From CAYZJV01 sp964616275 (GTDB lineage: Bacteria > Spirochaetota > Spirochaetia > Sphaerochaetales > Sphaerochaetaceae), in NCBI GenBank assembly GCA_964616275.1, contig CAZTUL010000004.1:1-64000 (forward strand): DNA of 64,000 nucleotides, given 5' to 3'. Of the stretch, positions 1 to 9,337 are shown one piece after another. The position numbers and the translations under genes were made by a program. The notes under the pieces were generated by a model that did not search any database, was not told the DNA's origin, and saw nothing but the letters and a program-made list of their open reading frames with translations. The stretch's first letter is position 1. Every line of letters starts with the position of its first letter.

Positions 1-168
1 CAGGTATTGGATAAGCGAGCCCTCGTAGCTATGGCGAAAGCTGTTCCACAAGATGTTCAAACTTTTCGTAGGTTTGCTTCTCATAAGAATCAACAAATTG
101 AAGAGGACCTGATTGCACTCCTGACTGTTGCTCGAGATGGTGCAGCAAGCGAACTTGCACAACGATAG
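1..168 (+). CDS. C-terminal end of an HRDC-domain-like protein (partial)
   Basis: An open frame runs in from the left edge and ends at TAG, giving 55 residues. Its pattern (VLDKRALVAMAKAVP, then a basic stretch, then IEEDLIALLTVA) resembles the helical HRDC nucleic-acid-binding domain found at the C-terminus of RecQ helicases, RNase D and some UvrD-type helicases. Which enzyme it belongs to cannot be told from this fragment. It converges on the xanthine dehydrogenase gene with only two bases between the stop codons. The assignment rests on pattern only. Confidence 0.45.
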   Translation, partial: QVLDKRALVAMAKAVPQDVQTFRRFASHKNQQIEEDLIALLTVARDGAASELAQR

Positions 169-170
169 AA

Positions 171-2747
171 TTATTTCTTTCTATACGGGGTGTGGACAAG
201 TGGTAATTTTGTTCGGAATTCTCCATCAAAGCGATAATAGGCATTCTGTACAGCTGGGGCTGTGGCAATTGTACTCAATTCTCCAATTCCCTTAGCACCA
301 TAAGCCTCGGTCGCAACCTCTTCACTGTTTACCATCAGAGTGTGAATATCTGGTGCTTCGGTGGCTCTGAGGAGTCCCAGTGTGCCGTATTTCGCTTGAG
401 GATATCCCCCTTCGATAGGGTAGTCTTCAGTGAGTGCATATCCTAGCCCCATGACGACACCACCCTCTACTTGTCCTTCTACTGCTGTGGGGTTCACTAC
501 GGTACCAACATCAACAGCTGCAGTTACTTTCACCAGTTTTCCCGCATCATCAAGTTCGACCACTTGAGTTGAATAGCTATAGGCAATATGGCTTTTCGGG
601 TTTGGTTTTGTAGAACCCATCGGATCGGTGACTGCCGTAAATTCATCAATGAATTCTCTCCCTTCCAGTGCTTCAAGTGAACCAGCTTCATCTAGCGCAC
701 GTTTAAGCTGTAAAGCCACTCTACGAATTGCCTCTCCTGTAATAACGGTTTGACGAGAAGCAGTACTGGTACCCGCATCCGGTGTTCTACGCGTATCAGC
801 AGGTTCGCAATACGTCAGAGTTGGAGAAAGATTTACCGTCTCGCACACAAGCTGTGTAGCGACAGTGGCTAAGCCCTGTCCCATACATGCAGCCGAAGTC
901 CTTATATGTACAATGCCCTCTTCAATAGAGAGTGTACAGCGACCAATATCGGGTACACCCACACCAAAACCACTATTTTTAAATGCACAGGCGATGCCTG
1001 TTCTGCTGCTTGCCTCAAATGCGGGTTTTATTGCCAGGAGGCACTTGTCGAGAGCTGTGTTTGGATCGGCAAGCTGTCCATTCGGAAGTTCCTGACCTGG
1101 TCTAATCGCATTGCGATAACGAATTTCCCATGGGGATATACCGACTTTTTCTGCGAGTAGATTTAAGTTGTTCTCCATTGCAAAACAGCTTTGTGTTACA
1201 CCAAACCCTCTGAAAGCTCCTCCAGGTACATTGTTTGTGTAGACAGCTTTCCCAACGATATCAATATTTTGATAGTTGTATGGGCCAGCCGCATGGGTAC
1301 ATGCTCGTTGAAGTACAGGACCGCCGAGCGAAGCATAAGCTCCCGTATCGGCAATTAGTGTAGCCTTCATCCCAGTCAATTGTCCCTGTTCATTACATGC
1401 TGTGGTAAATTCCATCTCCATTGCATGACGCTTCGGGTGAATGTTAATGCTCTCCTGACGAGATAGCCGGACCTTTACCGGTTTTTTAATGTGCCATGCC
1501 ATCAGTGCAGCATGATGCTGCACACTCATGTCTTCCTTTCCCCCAAAACCTCCACCGACTAACTTAGCTTGGCAATGCACAAGATCTTTGGGAAGCTTGA
1601 GCATATGGGCAATCTCACGCTGCTCATCGTACACCGATTGACTTGCCGTATACACAAGTATTCCATCGCCCTCAGGAAGTGCCACTGCACTTTCCGGCTC
1701 CATGAATGCATGTTCGGTAAAGGGAGTACTATAATGCATGGTTACTACATGTGCTGACTGAGCAATTGCCTTCTCAGCATCACCACGTTTCAGCCGTTCG
1801 GTGGTAAGCACATTGCCACCACTATGTATTTTTGGAGCGTCAGCGGCAAGTGCTTGTCCAGGTGATGAAATCGGTTCGAGCACTTCATAATCGACAGCAA
1901 TGAGATCAAGTATTTCATCGAGTTTATCTTGGTCTACAGCTGCAACGAGTGCTAGAGCATCTCCTACATACCGAGTAGTTCCTCCCATAGGAATCATCAC
2001 ATCCCAATCCTGAACTATATGTCCAATTTTATTTTGTGGAACATCTTCAGCGAGAAGTATTTTTACAACCTGAGGATGTTGGAGGGCTTTTGAGATATCG
2101 ATGTTTTTTACAACAGCACGTGGGTACGCACTGCGTAATGCTTTTGCGTAGACCATTCCGTCGATACGGATATCATCCACATAGATTCCCTTACCTAGGG
2201 CTTTATCAATAGCATCTACCCGCATGAATCGTTGTGAAAGTCGTGCATCAACAGATTCTTCGGGAAGTGAAAGATTATCTCTGAAAAATTCAGCTGCCAT
2301 GAGGATGGCCTTCTCAATTTTTACATACCCTGTACAGCGACAGATATTCCCACGAATTGCTTTCCGAACTTCAGCTTTTCCAGGATCTGAGTTTTTGTCG
2401 AGCAATGCCTTTGCCGACATAATCATACCTGGAGTGCAGTATCCACATTGAACGGCCCCTGCCTGAGCAAAGCAGAAGCTGTACACCTTCTGCTCTCGGC
2501 TACTCAGACCTTCAATAGTAATTACCGACTTTCCTTCCAGTTTTTCAGTAGTAACGAGACATGATTTTACAGCTTTTCCATCAATAAGAATTGTACAGGT
2601 TCCACACGCACCTTCGCTGCACCCATCCTTTGTTCCAGTAAGGCCGAGATTCTCACGAAGAAACGGTAATAATTTTTTATTAATTTCAGTTTGAATACGA
2701 TGTCCATTCACAGTGAATGTATACACAAAGGGCCCCCTCATTAGCAT
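171..2747 (-). CDS. Xanthine dehydrogenase-like molybdenum hydroxylase, fused 2Fe-2S and Mo subunits
   Basis: A protein of 858 residues. Residues 1-160 hold two [2Fe-2S] sites (C43, C48, C51, C63 and C101, C104, C136, C138). The rest is the molybdopterin-binding domain, with GGGFGGKED, GGAFRGFG and a C-terminal GAKGIGELS carrying the expected catalytic Glu. There is no FAD domain and no FAD-subunit gene nearby. The fused layout and length match the single-chain xanthine dehydrogenase group that includes selenium-dependent enzymes, and also aldehyde oxidoreductases. The adjacent purine nucleoside transporter favours a purine substrate such as hypoxanthine or xanthine. The labile selenium ligand of that group leaves no mark in the sequence. 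ATG at 2747 is preceded by a modest GGTGG site. Substrate is inferred; fold is certain. Confidence 0.85.
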   Translation of the reverse strand: MLMRGPFVYTFTVNGHRIQTEINKKLLPFLRENLGLTGTKDGCSEGACGTCTILIDGKAVKSCLVTTEKLEGKSVITIEGLSSREQKVYSFCFAQAGAVQCGYCTPGMIMSAKALLDKNSDPGKAEVRKAIRGNICRCTGYVKIEKAILMAAEFFRDNLSLPEESVDARLSQRFMRVDAIDKALGKGIYVDDIRIDGMVYAKALRSAYPRAVVKNIDISKALQHPQVVKILLAEDVPQNKIGHIVQDWDVMIPMGGTTRYVGDALALVAAVDQDKLDEILDLIAVDYEVLEPISSPGQALAADAPKIHSGGNVLTTERLKRGDAEKAIAQSAHVVTMHYSTPFTEHAFMEPESAVALPEGDGILVYTASQSVYDEQREIAHMLKLPKDLVHCQAKLVGGGFGGKEDMSVQHHAALMAWHIKKPVKVRLSRQESINIHPKRHAMEMEFTTACNEQGQLTGMKATLIADTGAYASLGGPVLQRACTHAAGPYNYQNIDIVGKAVYTNNVPGGAFRGFGVTQSCFAMENNLNLLAEKVGISPWEIRYRNAIRPGQELPNGQLADPNTALDKCLLAIKPAFEASSRTGIACAFKNSGFGVGVPDIGRCTLSIEEGIVHIRTSAACMGQGLATVATQLVCETVNLSPTLTYCEPADTRRTPDAGTSTASRQTVITGEAIRRVALQLKRALDEAGSLEALEGREFIDEFTAVTDPMGSTKPNPKSHIAYSYSTQVVELDDAGKLVKVTAAVDVGTVVNPTAVEGQVEGGVVMGLGYALTEDYPIEGGYPQAKYGTLGLLRATEAPDIHTLMVNSEEVATEAYGAKGIGELSTIATAPAVQNAYYRFDGEFRTKLPLVHTPYRKK

Positions 2748-2953
2748 GTAATTCCACCAAGATGATTAGAGTGAATTGCTTCTCTCTTCGAAGCAAACTA
2801 CCGCTCAAGTATTTTTCTTGGTAATGTGTAAATGATTAGCCGCTTAGTACCTGCATCCAAACGTGCTTTCGGTTATCTGCATATGCAGTTTCGATGCAAC
2901 TGACTGTGATACTATCATCGATTCAATTTTAGCTGACACCCTATATTTGTCAA
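2748..2953 (-). promoter_or_regulatory. xdh promoter and ~170-nt structured leader
   Basis: On the minus strand TTGACA (2953-2948), a 16-base spacer and TAAAAT (2931-2926) form a good sigma-70 promoter. The ATG of xdh is about 170 bases downstream, unusually far for this compact window. The leader contains a perfect 12-base palindrome CTGCATATGCAG (2877-2888), enclosed by TGCATC and GATGCA arms. It does not match the purine riboswitch core. I could not assign it to a known class; it may be an uncharacterised cis-regulatory RNA. Confidence 0.5.
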
Positions 2954-3002
2954 TGCTTTTCTATGAAAAGTGTTGCAAAAGCGTGCAAGACGCCAGCTGC
3001 TC

Positions 3003-3947
3003 CTACGTTCTCATTTCTCTGTTGAAAGGTTTCCCGAGAGCAGTTGGTCCCATCAGCAAGCTCTTTTTTGAGAGAGCAAGCACTATGATTACTAAAAGAT
3101 ACGGAAGCATAACAAGAAACTCATAAGGGAAATCTATACCAAGTCCTTGAATAGCTAGTTGTAATGCTTGTGCAAGGGTGAAAAGAAGAGCTCCTCCCAT
3201 AATTTTGACCGGGTGCCAGTGTCCAAAGTAGACTAAGGCAACAGCAATGAAACCTCTACCTGCAATAATTTCATCACTGAACATTTTTGCCTGACAAAGA
3301 CTTAAATAGGCTCCTGCGAGTCCAGCCATGGCACCACCTAGTGCAAGTGCCTGAAATCTTACTTTATTAACCTGTATCCCGATTGAGTCTGCTGCCCTTG
3401 GTTGAGTACCTACAGCTCTCACACGTAATCCCCAAGGAGTTTTAAAAAGTACATAATAGGCGAGGGGAACCATGATGAATGCAACATAGACCATAGGATT
3501 GTGATTGAAGAATAATGTTCCAAGCACTGGAATTCTTGAAAGCCCTGGAATTGGAGCAACGCTTATTCCAGGTATACTCTGAGTTCCCCCTACGAAGTGG
3601 CGAAATAACGTTCCCGCAGTCCCCACTCCAAACATCTGCAGACCGATTCCTGCGATTCCCTGAGGAGCTCTGAAGGTAACCACCACCAATCCGAAGAACA
3701 GCCCAAGCAAGGCCCCTACACCACTTGCCAAGATTAGTCCAAGATAATTGTAGATGCCGGGAACATAATGACCTTGTCCAATGGAGTAGGGAACTAGCAT
3801 ACCGAGAAAAGCTCCCATTGCCATAAGACCTTCACAACCAAGATTGAATATGCCCGCACGCTGGTTGAACATTTCCCCAAGGGAGGCTATGAGGAGTGCT
3901 ACAGAAAACGGAATTCCTAGTGAAAGGATATTCATTACAAAATTCAT
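3003..3947 (-). CDS. Nucleoside ABC transporter permease (NupQ-like)
   Basis: A protein of 314 residues, very hydrophobic, with the BPD_transp_2 pattern of BMP-dependent nucleoside importers: an N-terminal NQRAGIFNLGCEGLM motif and GGAMAGLAGAYLSLCQ. The start is ATG at 3947: AGGAGGT lies just upstream and the ATG overlaps the preceding permease stop (ATGA). It is the second of two permeases expected to form a heterodimeric channel for purine nucleosides. Substrate is inferred from homology to B. subtilis NupNOPQ and the T. pallidum PnrABCDE type. Confidence 0.88.
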   Translation of the reverse strand: MNFVMNILSLGIPFSVALLIASLGEMFNQRAGIFNLGCEGLMAMGAFLGMLVPYSIGQGHYVPGIYNYLGLILASGVGALLGLFFGLVVVTFRAPQGIAGIGLQMFGVGTAGTLFRHFVGGTQSIPGISVAPIPGLSRIPVLGTLFFNHNPMVYVAFIMVPLAYYVLFKTPWGLRVRAVGTQPRAADSIGIQVNKVRFQALALGGAMAGLAGAYLSLCQAKMFSDEIIAGRGFIAVALVYFGHWHPVKIMGGALLFTLAQALQLAIQGLGIDFPYEFLVMLPYLLVIIVLALSKKSLLMGPTALGKPFNREMRT

Positions 3948-5056
3948 GCCTCTACCTCCTTGTGAGTCTGCTTCTTTGCAAATAATGTATTCCATTTTGC
4001 TTCGGCTCGTTGCATGAGATAGGGGTTCGCCAAAATCATTTTTGTGGCAACTATTACGAGAATGATGATACCTTGCAATACTTGAACCATATTGGCAGGA
4101 ACCCCTACAAGACGTTGAGTCATATCTGCTCCATAAATGAGTAACCCGAAGAAAAATGCTGCAGGGAGAATTCCCGCAGGATGCAACCCACCAAAGAGTG
4201 CAACAACAATTCCGGAGAATCCATATCCAGAAGTCACCCCTTCAATCGCTCGTCGGTGAACACCCGCAATCTCTACAGAACCGGCGATTCCTGCAAAGGC
4301 TCCGGATATCATCATGGCGATAATTAAATATTTTGGTACGTTGATGCCACCATATCGGGCAGCTCGTTCTGAGGCTCCAGCAGCACGCATTTTGTAACCG
4401 AAGGAGGTTTTCCAAAGAAGCAGGAAAATGACGAGTGCTAACCCCAGAGCAATAAAGATTCCCGTGTGAATTCTCGTTCCTTTAATGAATCGAGTGAGAT
4501 CAATATTCCGAGTAAGGCGCATTGACTGTGGTGTACCACTGCCCGTGACAAGCTCTGCGGGATCCAACATGGGACCTCTCAGAAAGAATGTGTAGAGTTG
4601 TGCAGCAATGTAATTAAGCATAACTGTAGAGAGAAGTTCACTCACCTCAAGTTTAGCTTTAAGAAATCCTGGTATGAATCCCCATGCAGCACCACCCACG
4701 GCACCGGCAAGAATTGCGAAGGGTATAAGAACTGCACTCGGTAAGTTCGGAAAACCAAGAGCTACAGCGGTTGTGGTAAGAATCCCCATCGCCATTTGAC
4801 CTTCAGCACCAATATTAATAATACCGCTTCGGTAGGCAACCGTAATTCCTAATGCAATGATTGTAAGTGGAACCATGCGCAGCAATACTTCAGTCACTCC
4901 AATCTTATTTTTTAATGGTTCTGTGAGGATAACCAAGTAGGTCTTAATCACATCTGCACCGAGTGCTAAGAGAATAATTGCCCCTAATAGCATTGCGGTG
5001 AGCACAGCAAGGATAATGATTACAATTCTATATCTTGTTTTAAAACTCTTCGTCAT
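3944..5056 (-). CDS. Nucleoside ABC transporter permease (NupP-like)
   Basis: A polytopic membrane protein of 370 residues with the conserved GIINIGAEGQMAMG motif of the BMP-dependent nucleoside/ribose permease family, followed by SGAFAGIAGSVEIAGVHRR. It overlaps the upstream ATPase gene by 17 bases and the downstream permease by four (ATGA), so the three are probably translationally coupled. It pairs with the second permease to form the transport channel. Slightly longer than the second permease because of an N-terminal extension with one extra membrane segment, as is usual for this subunit. Confidence 0.88.
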   Translation of the reverse strand: MTKSFKTRYRIVIIILAVLTAMLLGAIILLALGADVIKTYLVILTEPLKNKIGVTEVLLRMVPLTIIALGITVAYRSGIINIGAEGQMAMGILTTTAVALGFPNLPSAVLIPFAILAGAVGGAAWGFIPGFLKAKLEVSELLSTVMLNYIAAQLYTFFLRGPMLDPAELVTGSGTPQSMRLTRNIDLTRFIKGTRIHTGIFIALGLALVIFLLLWKTSFGYKMRAAGASERAARYGGINVPKYLIIAMMISGAFAGIAGSVEIAGVHRRAIEGVTSGYGFSGIVVALFGGLHPAGILPAAFFFGLLIYGADMTQRLVGVPANMVQVLQGIIILVIVATKMILANPYLMQRAEAKWNTLFAKKQTHKEVEA

Positions 5057-6578
5057 CTTTAACTCCAGCCATGAGAATTCCTAATCGACGTCGGCTTGCT
5101 TCACTACTGGGAAGCACTTTCTGAATTTTGCCTTTGAAAATTACCGCAACCTGATCTGAAAGGTTTGTTATTTCCTCGAGCTCTTCGGAAATAAGAAGAA
5201 TTCCAACCCCATCATTTCGAAGTTTTAAAAGCTCTTTGTGGATAAACTCAGCGGCACCCATATCGAGACCTCGAGTAGGGTAAACGGCTACGAGAAACTT
5301 AGGATTTCTTGATATTTCTCGAGCAAGAATAACCTTCTGGATATTTCCACCAGAGAGTGCACCGGCAGCGACATCGGTATTCGGGCTTCTTATATCAAAC
5401 TCGGAGCGAAGTTTTTCTGCCGTCTCATTTATAACCTTTTTCTTGAGAAATGTGTGAGAACTGAATTGTTTTGATTCAGTATCTTTAAGTATGAAGTTCT
5501 CCTTCATGGAGAAAGATGGGACGATACCCTCAGTATTTCTCTCCTCAGGAATATATCCCATCCCTGCAGCAATTACTTGTGCTGGATTGAAGTTGGCAAT
5601 GTCTCTCCCATCAAATAGTATTGTACCCGATTCAACCTTGCGTAATCCGTTGATTGCCTCGGCTAGTTCCTTTTGTCCGTTCCCCGAGACACCGGCCAAC
5701 CCGACTATTTCACCTTTACATATATAGAGCGAAAGATCATCAAGTGCGAAAAACCCTCGATCGCTGCGAACCTTGAGATTGCGCAACTGCAACATTGGGC
5801 CTAATGTACATGCGGGTGCATCATTATGTGGTAGGACAACTTCATGACCGGTCATGAGAGCTGCAATATCACTTGAAGAATGATCTATAGTATTACCTTT
5901 GAAGACCACTTTTCCGTGACGTAAAATTGCGACCTTACTGGAGAGGTCTTTCACCTCTTGGAGTTTATGACTGATAAAAATAATGGAGAGATTCTTTGAT
6001 AGGTTTTTAAGCAGAGAGATCAGTTCATCGGTCTCTTGTGGGGTAAGTGCACTTGTTGGTTCATCAAGAATGAGAAACTGTGCCCCTAGACAGAGTGTCT
6101 TCACTAATTCAACACGCTGCTGTTCTCCTACAGACAGCTGCCAGATGTAAGCACTTGGGTCTACCACGAGACCATACTGTTGGGCGACCTCTTCAATGCG
6201 TTTACGAACCATCTGCAGGTCCAGTTTCCACCCCTTCCATGCCTGCTTATACCCAAGGGCAATGTTCTCAACAACAGTCATGTTTGGAACGAGCATATAC
6301 TGCTGATGTACCATGCCGATACCGTAGGCAAAGGCATCGTTAGGGGATCTAAAATGTACCGCTTTATCATTTATATACATGGTACCTTCATCTGGATGGT
6401 ACAGTCCCATGAGTATATTCATGAGAGTTGTTTTCCCGGCACCATTTTCACCCACGAGAGCTAATATTTCCCCTTTCTCAATCTCTAGAGAAATGTCATC
6501 ACAGGCTAGTACGCCAGGAAACCTTTTGGTAATGTGTTCGATTCGCAAGGTGTTGATGGCTTTAGTCATCTGTTCCAT
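5040..6578 (-). CDS. Nucleoside ABC transporter ATPase, tandem ABC domains (NupO-like)
   Basis: A protein of 512 residues with two ABC domains. The first has Walker A GENGAGKTT, signature LSVGEQQRVE and Walker B FLILDEPTSAL. The second has a degenerate Walker A (GVSGNGQKE) and signature LSGGNIQKV, as is typical of sugar/nucleoside importers such as RbsA and NupO. Energises purine nucleoside import with the two permeases. Start chosen at ATG 6578, which has GGAGG six bases upstream; the longer GTG frame to 6626 would begin inside a hairpin and lacks a ribosome-binding site. Confidence 0.9.
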   Translation of the reverse strand: MEQMTKAINTLRIEHITKRFPGVLACDDISLEIEKGEILALVGENGAGKTTLMNILMGLYHPDEGTMYINDKAVHFRSPNDAFAYGIGMVHQQYMLVPNMTVVENIALGYKQAWKGWKLDLQMVRKRIEEVAQQYGLVVDPSAYIWQLSVGEQQRVELVKTLCLGAQFLILDEPTSALTPQETDELISLLKNLSKNLSIIFISHKLQEVKDLSSKVAILRHGKVVFKGNTIDHSSSDIAALMTGHEVVLPHNDAPACTLGPMLQLRNLKVRSDRGFFALDDLSLYICKGEIVGLAGVSGNGQKELAEAINGLRKVESGTILFDGRDIANFNPAQVIAAGMGYIPEERNTEGIVPSFSMKENFILKDTESKQFSSHTFLKKKVINETAEKLRSEFDIRSPNTDVAAGALSGGNIQKVILAREISRNPKFLVAVYPTRGLDMGAAEFIHKELLKLRNDGVGILLISEELEEITNLSDQVAVIFKGKIQKVLPSSEASRRRLGILMAGVKDDEEF

Positions 6579-6614
6579 GTAAGGCCTCCAGTGCTGACCG
6601 TCTATGCTACACAA

Positions 6615-6656
6615 AAATTCCTGCACCTTGATGTTCTCACCTCAATGCAGGAATTT
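6615..6656 (-). repeat. Intergenic hairpin between binding-protein and ATPase genes
   Basis: Perfect 11-base inverted repeat AAATTCCTGCA / TGCAGGAATTT with a 20-base loop, in the gap between bmp and the ATPase gene. There is no strong T-run after it. Such stem-loops after highly expressed binding-protein genes typically protect the upstream mRNA or attenuate read-through, giving more receptor than transporter. Confidence 0.6.
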
Positions 6657-6685
6657 ATTCACTACTACATGCTCCTGAAGCGTTT

Positions 6686-7711
6686 TTAATTATACTTTAC
6701 AGCACTATAGTTTACTACTGCAGGATGTCCTGCCTGTGCTTTGAATGCATTGAGGGTTTCGGTAACCTTAGCTTCAATTGCAGGAGTAATTTTAGACTTA
6801 GTGGCTTCATTGAATTTGAATACAAATCCATTATTGTTGAAGTTCATAGGAATGTTTTCTCCGCCCTTTACACCAGCATCCAGTCGGTCAAGCAATGTAT
6901 TGATGACTGCTGCATAATTGTATGAAGAGGCAGAAAGTACTTTGTATCCTTCAGGGATATTAATCTGTGCGATATCCTGGCCTACCCACCAGATTTCCTC
7001 ATCACGATAATCGGCAACAGCTCGTAGGGCTCCAAGTGCCTGCTGGCTGGAACCGGTAAGAATGTCTGCTCCACTGAGAATCTGAGACTGGGCAACTTCA
7101 GTTGCCTTTACATAGTCGGAGAAACTACCGGTGTGAGTGACCATAACATTTGCATTCGGATTAACTTCTTTTACTCCAAGCACGAAACCGCGGTTATAAC
7201 GGGCAGCATCGCCACCATCAACTGGACCAACTAAACCAATCGTCTGACTCTTGGTGAGCATTCCCGCAATAAGACCATTAAGATAGCCAGTCTCTTCACT
7301 TTCTGGCATATAGGAGAATACATTGTCGCCGACAATATCTGAACTTGTACCAAATGCGAATGAAATATCTGGGAACTCTTCAGCCATTTCAGTAATCAGG
7401 TTTTTGTACTGAGCACCGTGACCGATAATTACATCAAAGCCCTGACCTGCATACTGCAGAACCGCTGAACCGGCGTCTACAGGTTTCATTTTTTCGCTAT
7501 ATGCATATTCGATTCGACCTGGATTCTCAGCCATAGCTTGAGTAATACCATCGTGCATAGCCTGACACCAGCCCTTGTCGTCAATCGTGTTCTCAATAAT
7601 GAGAGCAATTTTAATAACGTCGCTATCCACCTCAGCTTCTGCGGCACCCTGAGCAAAAGCCATTGTGGTAACCAATGAAATCAGTACTAGAAGGATGAGA
7701 ATTTTCTTCAT
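6686..7711 (-). CDS. BMP-family purine nucleoside-binding protein (PnrA-like)
   Basis: A periplasmic receptor of 341 residues. Residues 1-22 form a signal peptide (MKKILILLVLISLVTTMAFA) followed by QGAAEAE, a cut-site context common in spirochaetes. There is no lipobox cysteine, unlike T. pallidum PnrA/TmpC, so it may be freely periplasmic. Family features include DDKGWCQAMHDGI, GHGAQYK and GLVGPVDGGDAARYNRGF. First gene of the nucleoside ABC transporter operon. ATG 7711 has AAGGAG eight bases upstream; the GTG at 7717 is too close to that site. Purine nucleoside ligand is inferred from family and from the xdh neighbour. Confidence 0.88.
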   Translation of the reverse strand: MKKILILLVLISLVTTMAFAQGAAEAEVDSDVIKIALIIENTIDDKGWCQAMHDGITQAMAENPGRIEYAYSEKMKPVDAGSAVLQYAGQGFDVIIGHGAQYKNLITEMAEEFPDISFAFGTSSDIVGDNVFSYMPESEETGYLNGLIAGMLTKSQTIGLVGPVDGGDAARYNRGFVLGVKEVNPNANVMVTHTGSFSDYVKATEVAQSQILSGADILTGSSQQALGALRAVADYRDEEIWWVGQDIAQINIPEGYKVLSASSYNYAAVINTLLDRLDAGVKGGENIPMNFNNNGFVFKFNEATKSKITPAIEAKVTETLNAFKAQAGHPAVVNYSAVKYN

Positions 7712-7785
7712 ATACACGTCTCCTTGTGTGATGTGGTCAATGCCTGAACAATCCTAATCTGTGATTACAACAAGCATTTTGAGTT

Positions 7786-7815
7786 AGTATACTCGGTGTT
7801 GCAGAGTGTTGTCAA
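7786..7815 (-). promoter_or_regulatory. Promoter of the nucleoside transporter operon
   Basis: Minus strand: TTGACA (7815-7810), 18-base spacer, TATACT (7791-7786), near consensus. Leader to the bmp ATG is about 68 bases; no purine riboswitch core is visible in it. The rest of the gap 7816-7904 is AT-rich with no gene. Confidence 0.7.
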
Positions 7816-7904
7816 AGATAATCGCAAAAATATAAAAGTATATATTTAGCTAATATAATAAATTAAAACTTCAATAAGGTTAATAATATACCATGTAAAT
7901 ATGC

Positions 7905-8396
7905 TTAATTTTCTACACTAAAAGAGATACGAATATCTGGCCGATTCAGTTGAAGTTTTCGTAATACAACCCCAGCCTGGTTGAGCATGCGTTTAGATGC
8001 AATTACCCCGTCGGTACCTTCATATTTATCTGAGAGATACACAATCTCTTTGATTCCCGATTGAATAATTGCTTTAGCACACTCATTACACGGAAAGAGA
8101 GCCACATAGATTGAGCATCCCTTGAGGTCTCGAGAGATGCTGTTGAGTATGGCATTTAATTCGGCATGACAAACATACGGGTACTTTGTCTCAAGAAAAG
8201 CACCTTCACGTTCCCAAGGTAACTGGTCATCGTCACATCCTGAAGGAAATCCATTATAGCCAACACCTACTATTTTCTTGTCTGGATTTACAATACAGGC
8301 TCCCACTTGTGTATTTGGATCTTTACTTCTCTGGGCTGACAGCAATGCTACTCCCATGAAATATTCATCCCAGCTTATATAGTCTGTTCTTTTCAT
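7905..8396 (-). CDS. dCMP deaminase / ComE-type cytidylate deaminase
   Basis: A zinc-dependent deaminase of 163 residues with the CHAEL motif (zinc His and catalytic Glu) and PCNECAKAI (two zinc cysteines). Converts dCMP to dUMP, feeding thymidylate synthesis; a thyX gene is present at 48.9 kb. Length and the YNGFPSG motif fit the dCMP deaminase family. Its ATG overlaps the stop of the upstream alpha/beta hydrolase (ATGA), so both are expressed from the promoter at 9338-9366. The gap to the nucleoside transporter promoter suggests it is not part of that operon. Confidence 0.88.
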   Translation of the reverse strand: MKRTDYISWDEYFMGVALLSAQRSKDPNTQVGACIVNPDKKIVGVGYNGFPSGCDDDQLPWEREGAFLETKYPYVCHAELNAILNSISRDLKGCSIYVALFPCNECAKAIIQSGIKEIVYLSDKYEGTDGVIASKRMLNQAGVVLRKLQLNRPDIRISFSVEN

Positions 8397-9331
8397 TTCT
8401 GCTCTCCAGTTTGTTTATGAGTATCAAAGAACGCGAGAATCTCATTGGTCAACTCTTCTTGTACGGAGGGGTACATAAGTAATACATGCCGATTATGCTC
8501 AGATCTGCAATGTGTAGTGCGGGCAACGAATGAACGTGATTGTACCGATTCCTGAATGACTGCAAGATTCTGGAATGCAATAGTTTTGTCCCGCATGTCA
8601 TGAGCACTGTACAAAGGAACTGTTATTTTCTCTAGATTTTTTCGAATATCTTTAAGTGCATACATGAAGCTCACCCCTCCACGGACAAAAGCTCCACCGT
8701 ATCCAATCCATAGCTCCTCTCCGTCATTCACCTGCTTTCCTCCTCGGTATATATGAGGATTGATCGCCGGTGTGAAGATTGAGACAAGACGCATAAAGTA
8801 GTATCCCCACTTTTGGATTGAACCGAGTCGCACGTCATTGAGAAACACGGGAGCTGCCACTGTTGCTATAGCTTCAGGAGCCTCAGGAGTGTCTGAGAAC
8901 TCTTCTCCTAACCGGAGAGTCATCGCACCGCCCATTGAAGTTCCCAATACAAATATCTGATTATACTCTGTGCGTTTTTCCAGATAATACGATTTAAGAT
9001 ATTCGTACCACTGCGTAAACGTTGTGTTATACAAATCTCCAGGTTTTGTGCCGAATCCGGGTAAGAGCGGTACATACACATCAAACCCTCGTTCAAAAGC
9101 TGCGTTCGCACTATATTCATATGCATATGGAGTACTCGGATATCCGTGAACCATAATAATTGCCGCATCAGCAGGTGGATCATGCTGCAACACAATGGAA
9201 AGGCATCTTGGATCAAATACTTCATCAATATTTGGTTCAATAGGCTCTGTATGTTTATCTTGGTACCCCCAGAGAAGAGCACTCCAACTGAAAGCTATTA
9301 CGAGTACCACTGCTACTAACACATATACCAT
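8393..9331 (-). CDS. Membrane-anchored alpha/beta hydrolase
   Basis: A protein of 312 residues. One N-terminal membrane segment (residues 2-22) is followed by an alpha/beta hydrolase domain with HGYPSTPYAYE (oxyanion region), nucleophile elbow GTSMGG and a late HDMRDKTI / HCRSEHNRH pair consistent with the acid and His of the triad. Resembles carboxylesterase/monoacylglycerol lipase families; substrate unknown. It has no Shine-Dalgarno site: ATG 9331 lies six bases after a TATGCT hexamer and may be translated from a leaderless mRNA. Translationally coupled to dCMP deaminase. Confidence 0.75.
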   Translation of the reverse strand: MVYVLVAVVLVIAFSWSALLWGYQDKHTEPIEPNIDEVFDPRCLSIVLQHDPPADAAIIMVHGYPSTPYAYEYSANAAFERGFDVYVPLLPGFGTKPGDLYNTTFTQWYEYLKSYYLEKRTEYNQIFVLGTSMGGAMTLRLGEEFSDTPEAPEAIATVAAPVFLNDVRLGSIQKWGYYFMRLVSIFTPAINPHIYRGGKQVNDGEELWIGYGGAFVRGGVSFMYALKDIRKNLEKITVPLYSAHDMRDKTIAFQNLAVIQESVQSRSFVARTTHCRSEHNRHVLLMYPSVQEELTNEILAFFDTHKQTGEQK

Positions 9332-9337
9332 AGCGGT

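Noticed and set aside
171..2747. Selenocysteine insertion in the xanthine dehydrogenase-like protein
   Set aside because: No in-frame TGA; selenium in this enzyme group is a labile ligand, not selenocysteine, so nothing can be read from the gene.
7712..7780. Purine riboswitch in the leader of the nucleoside transporter operon
   Set aside because: The leader is only about 68 bases and lacks the conserved loop sequences of the purine riboswitch.
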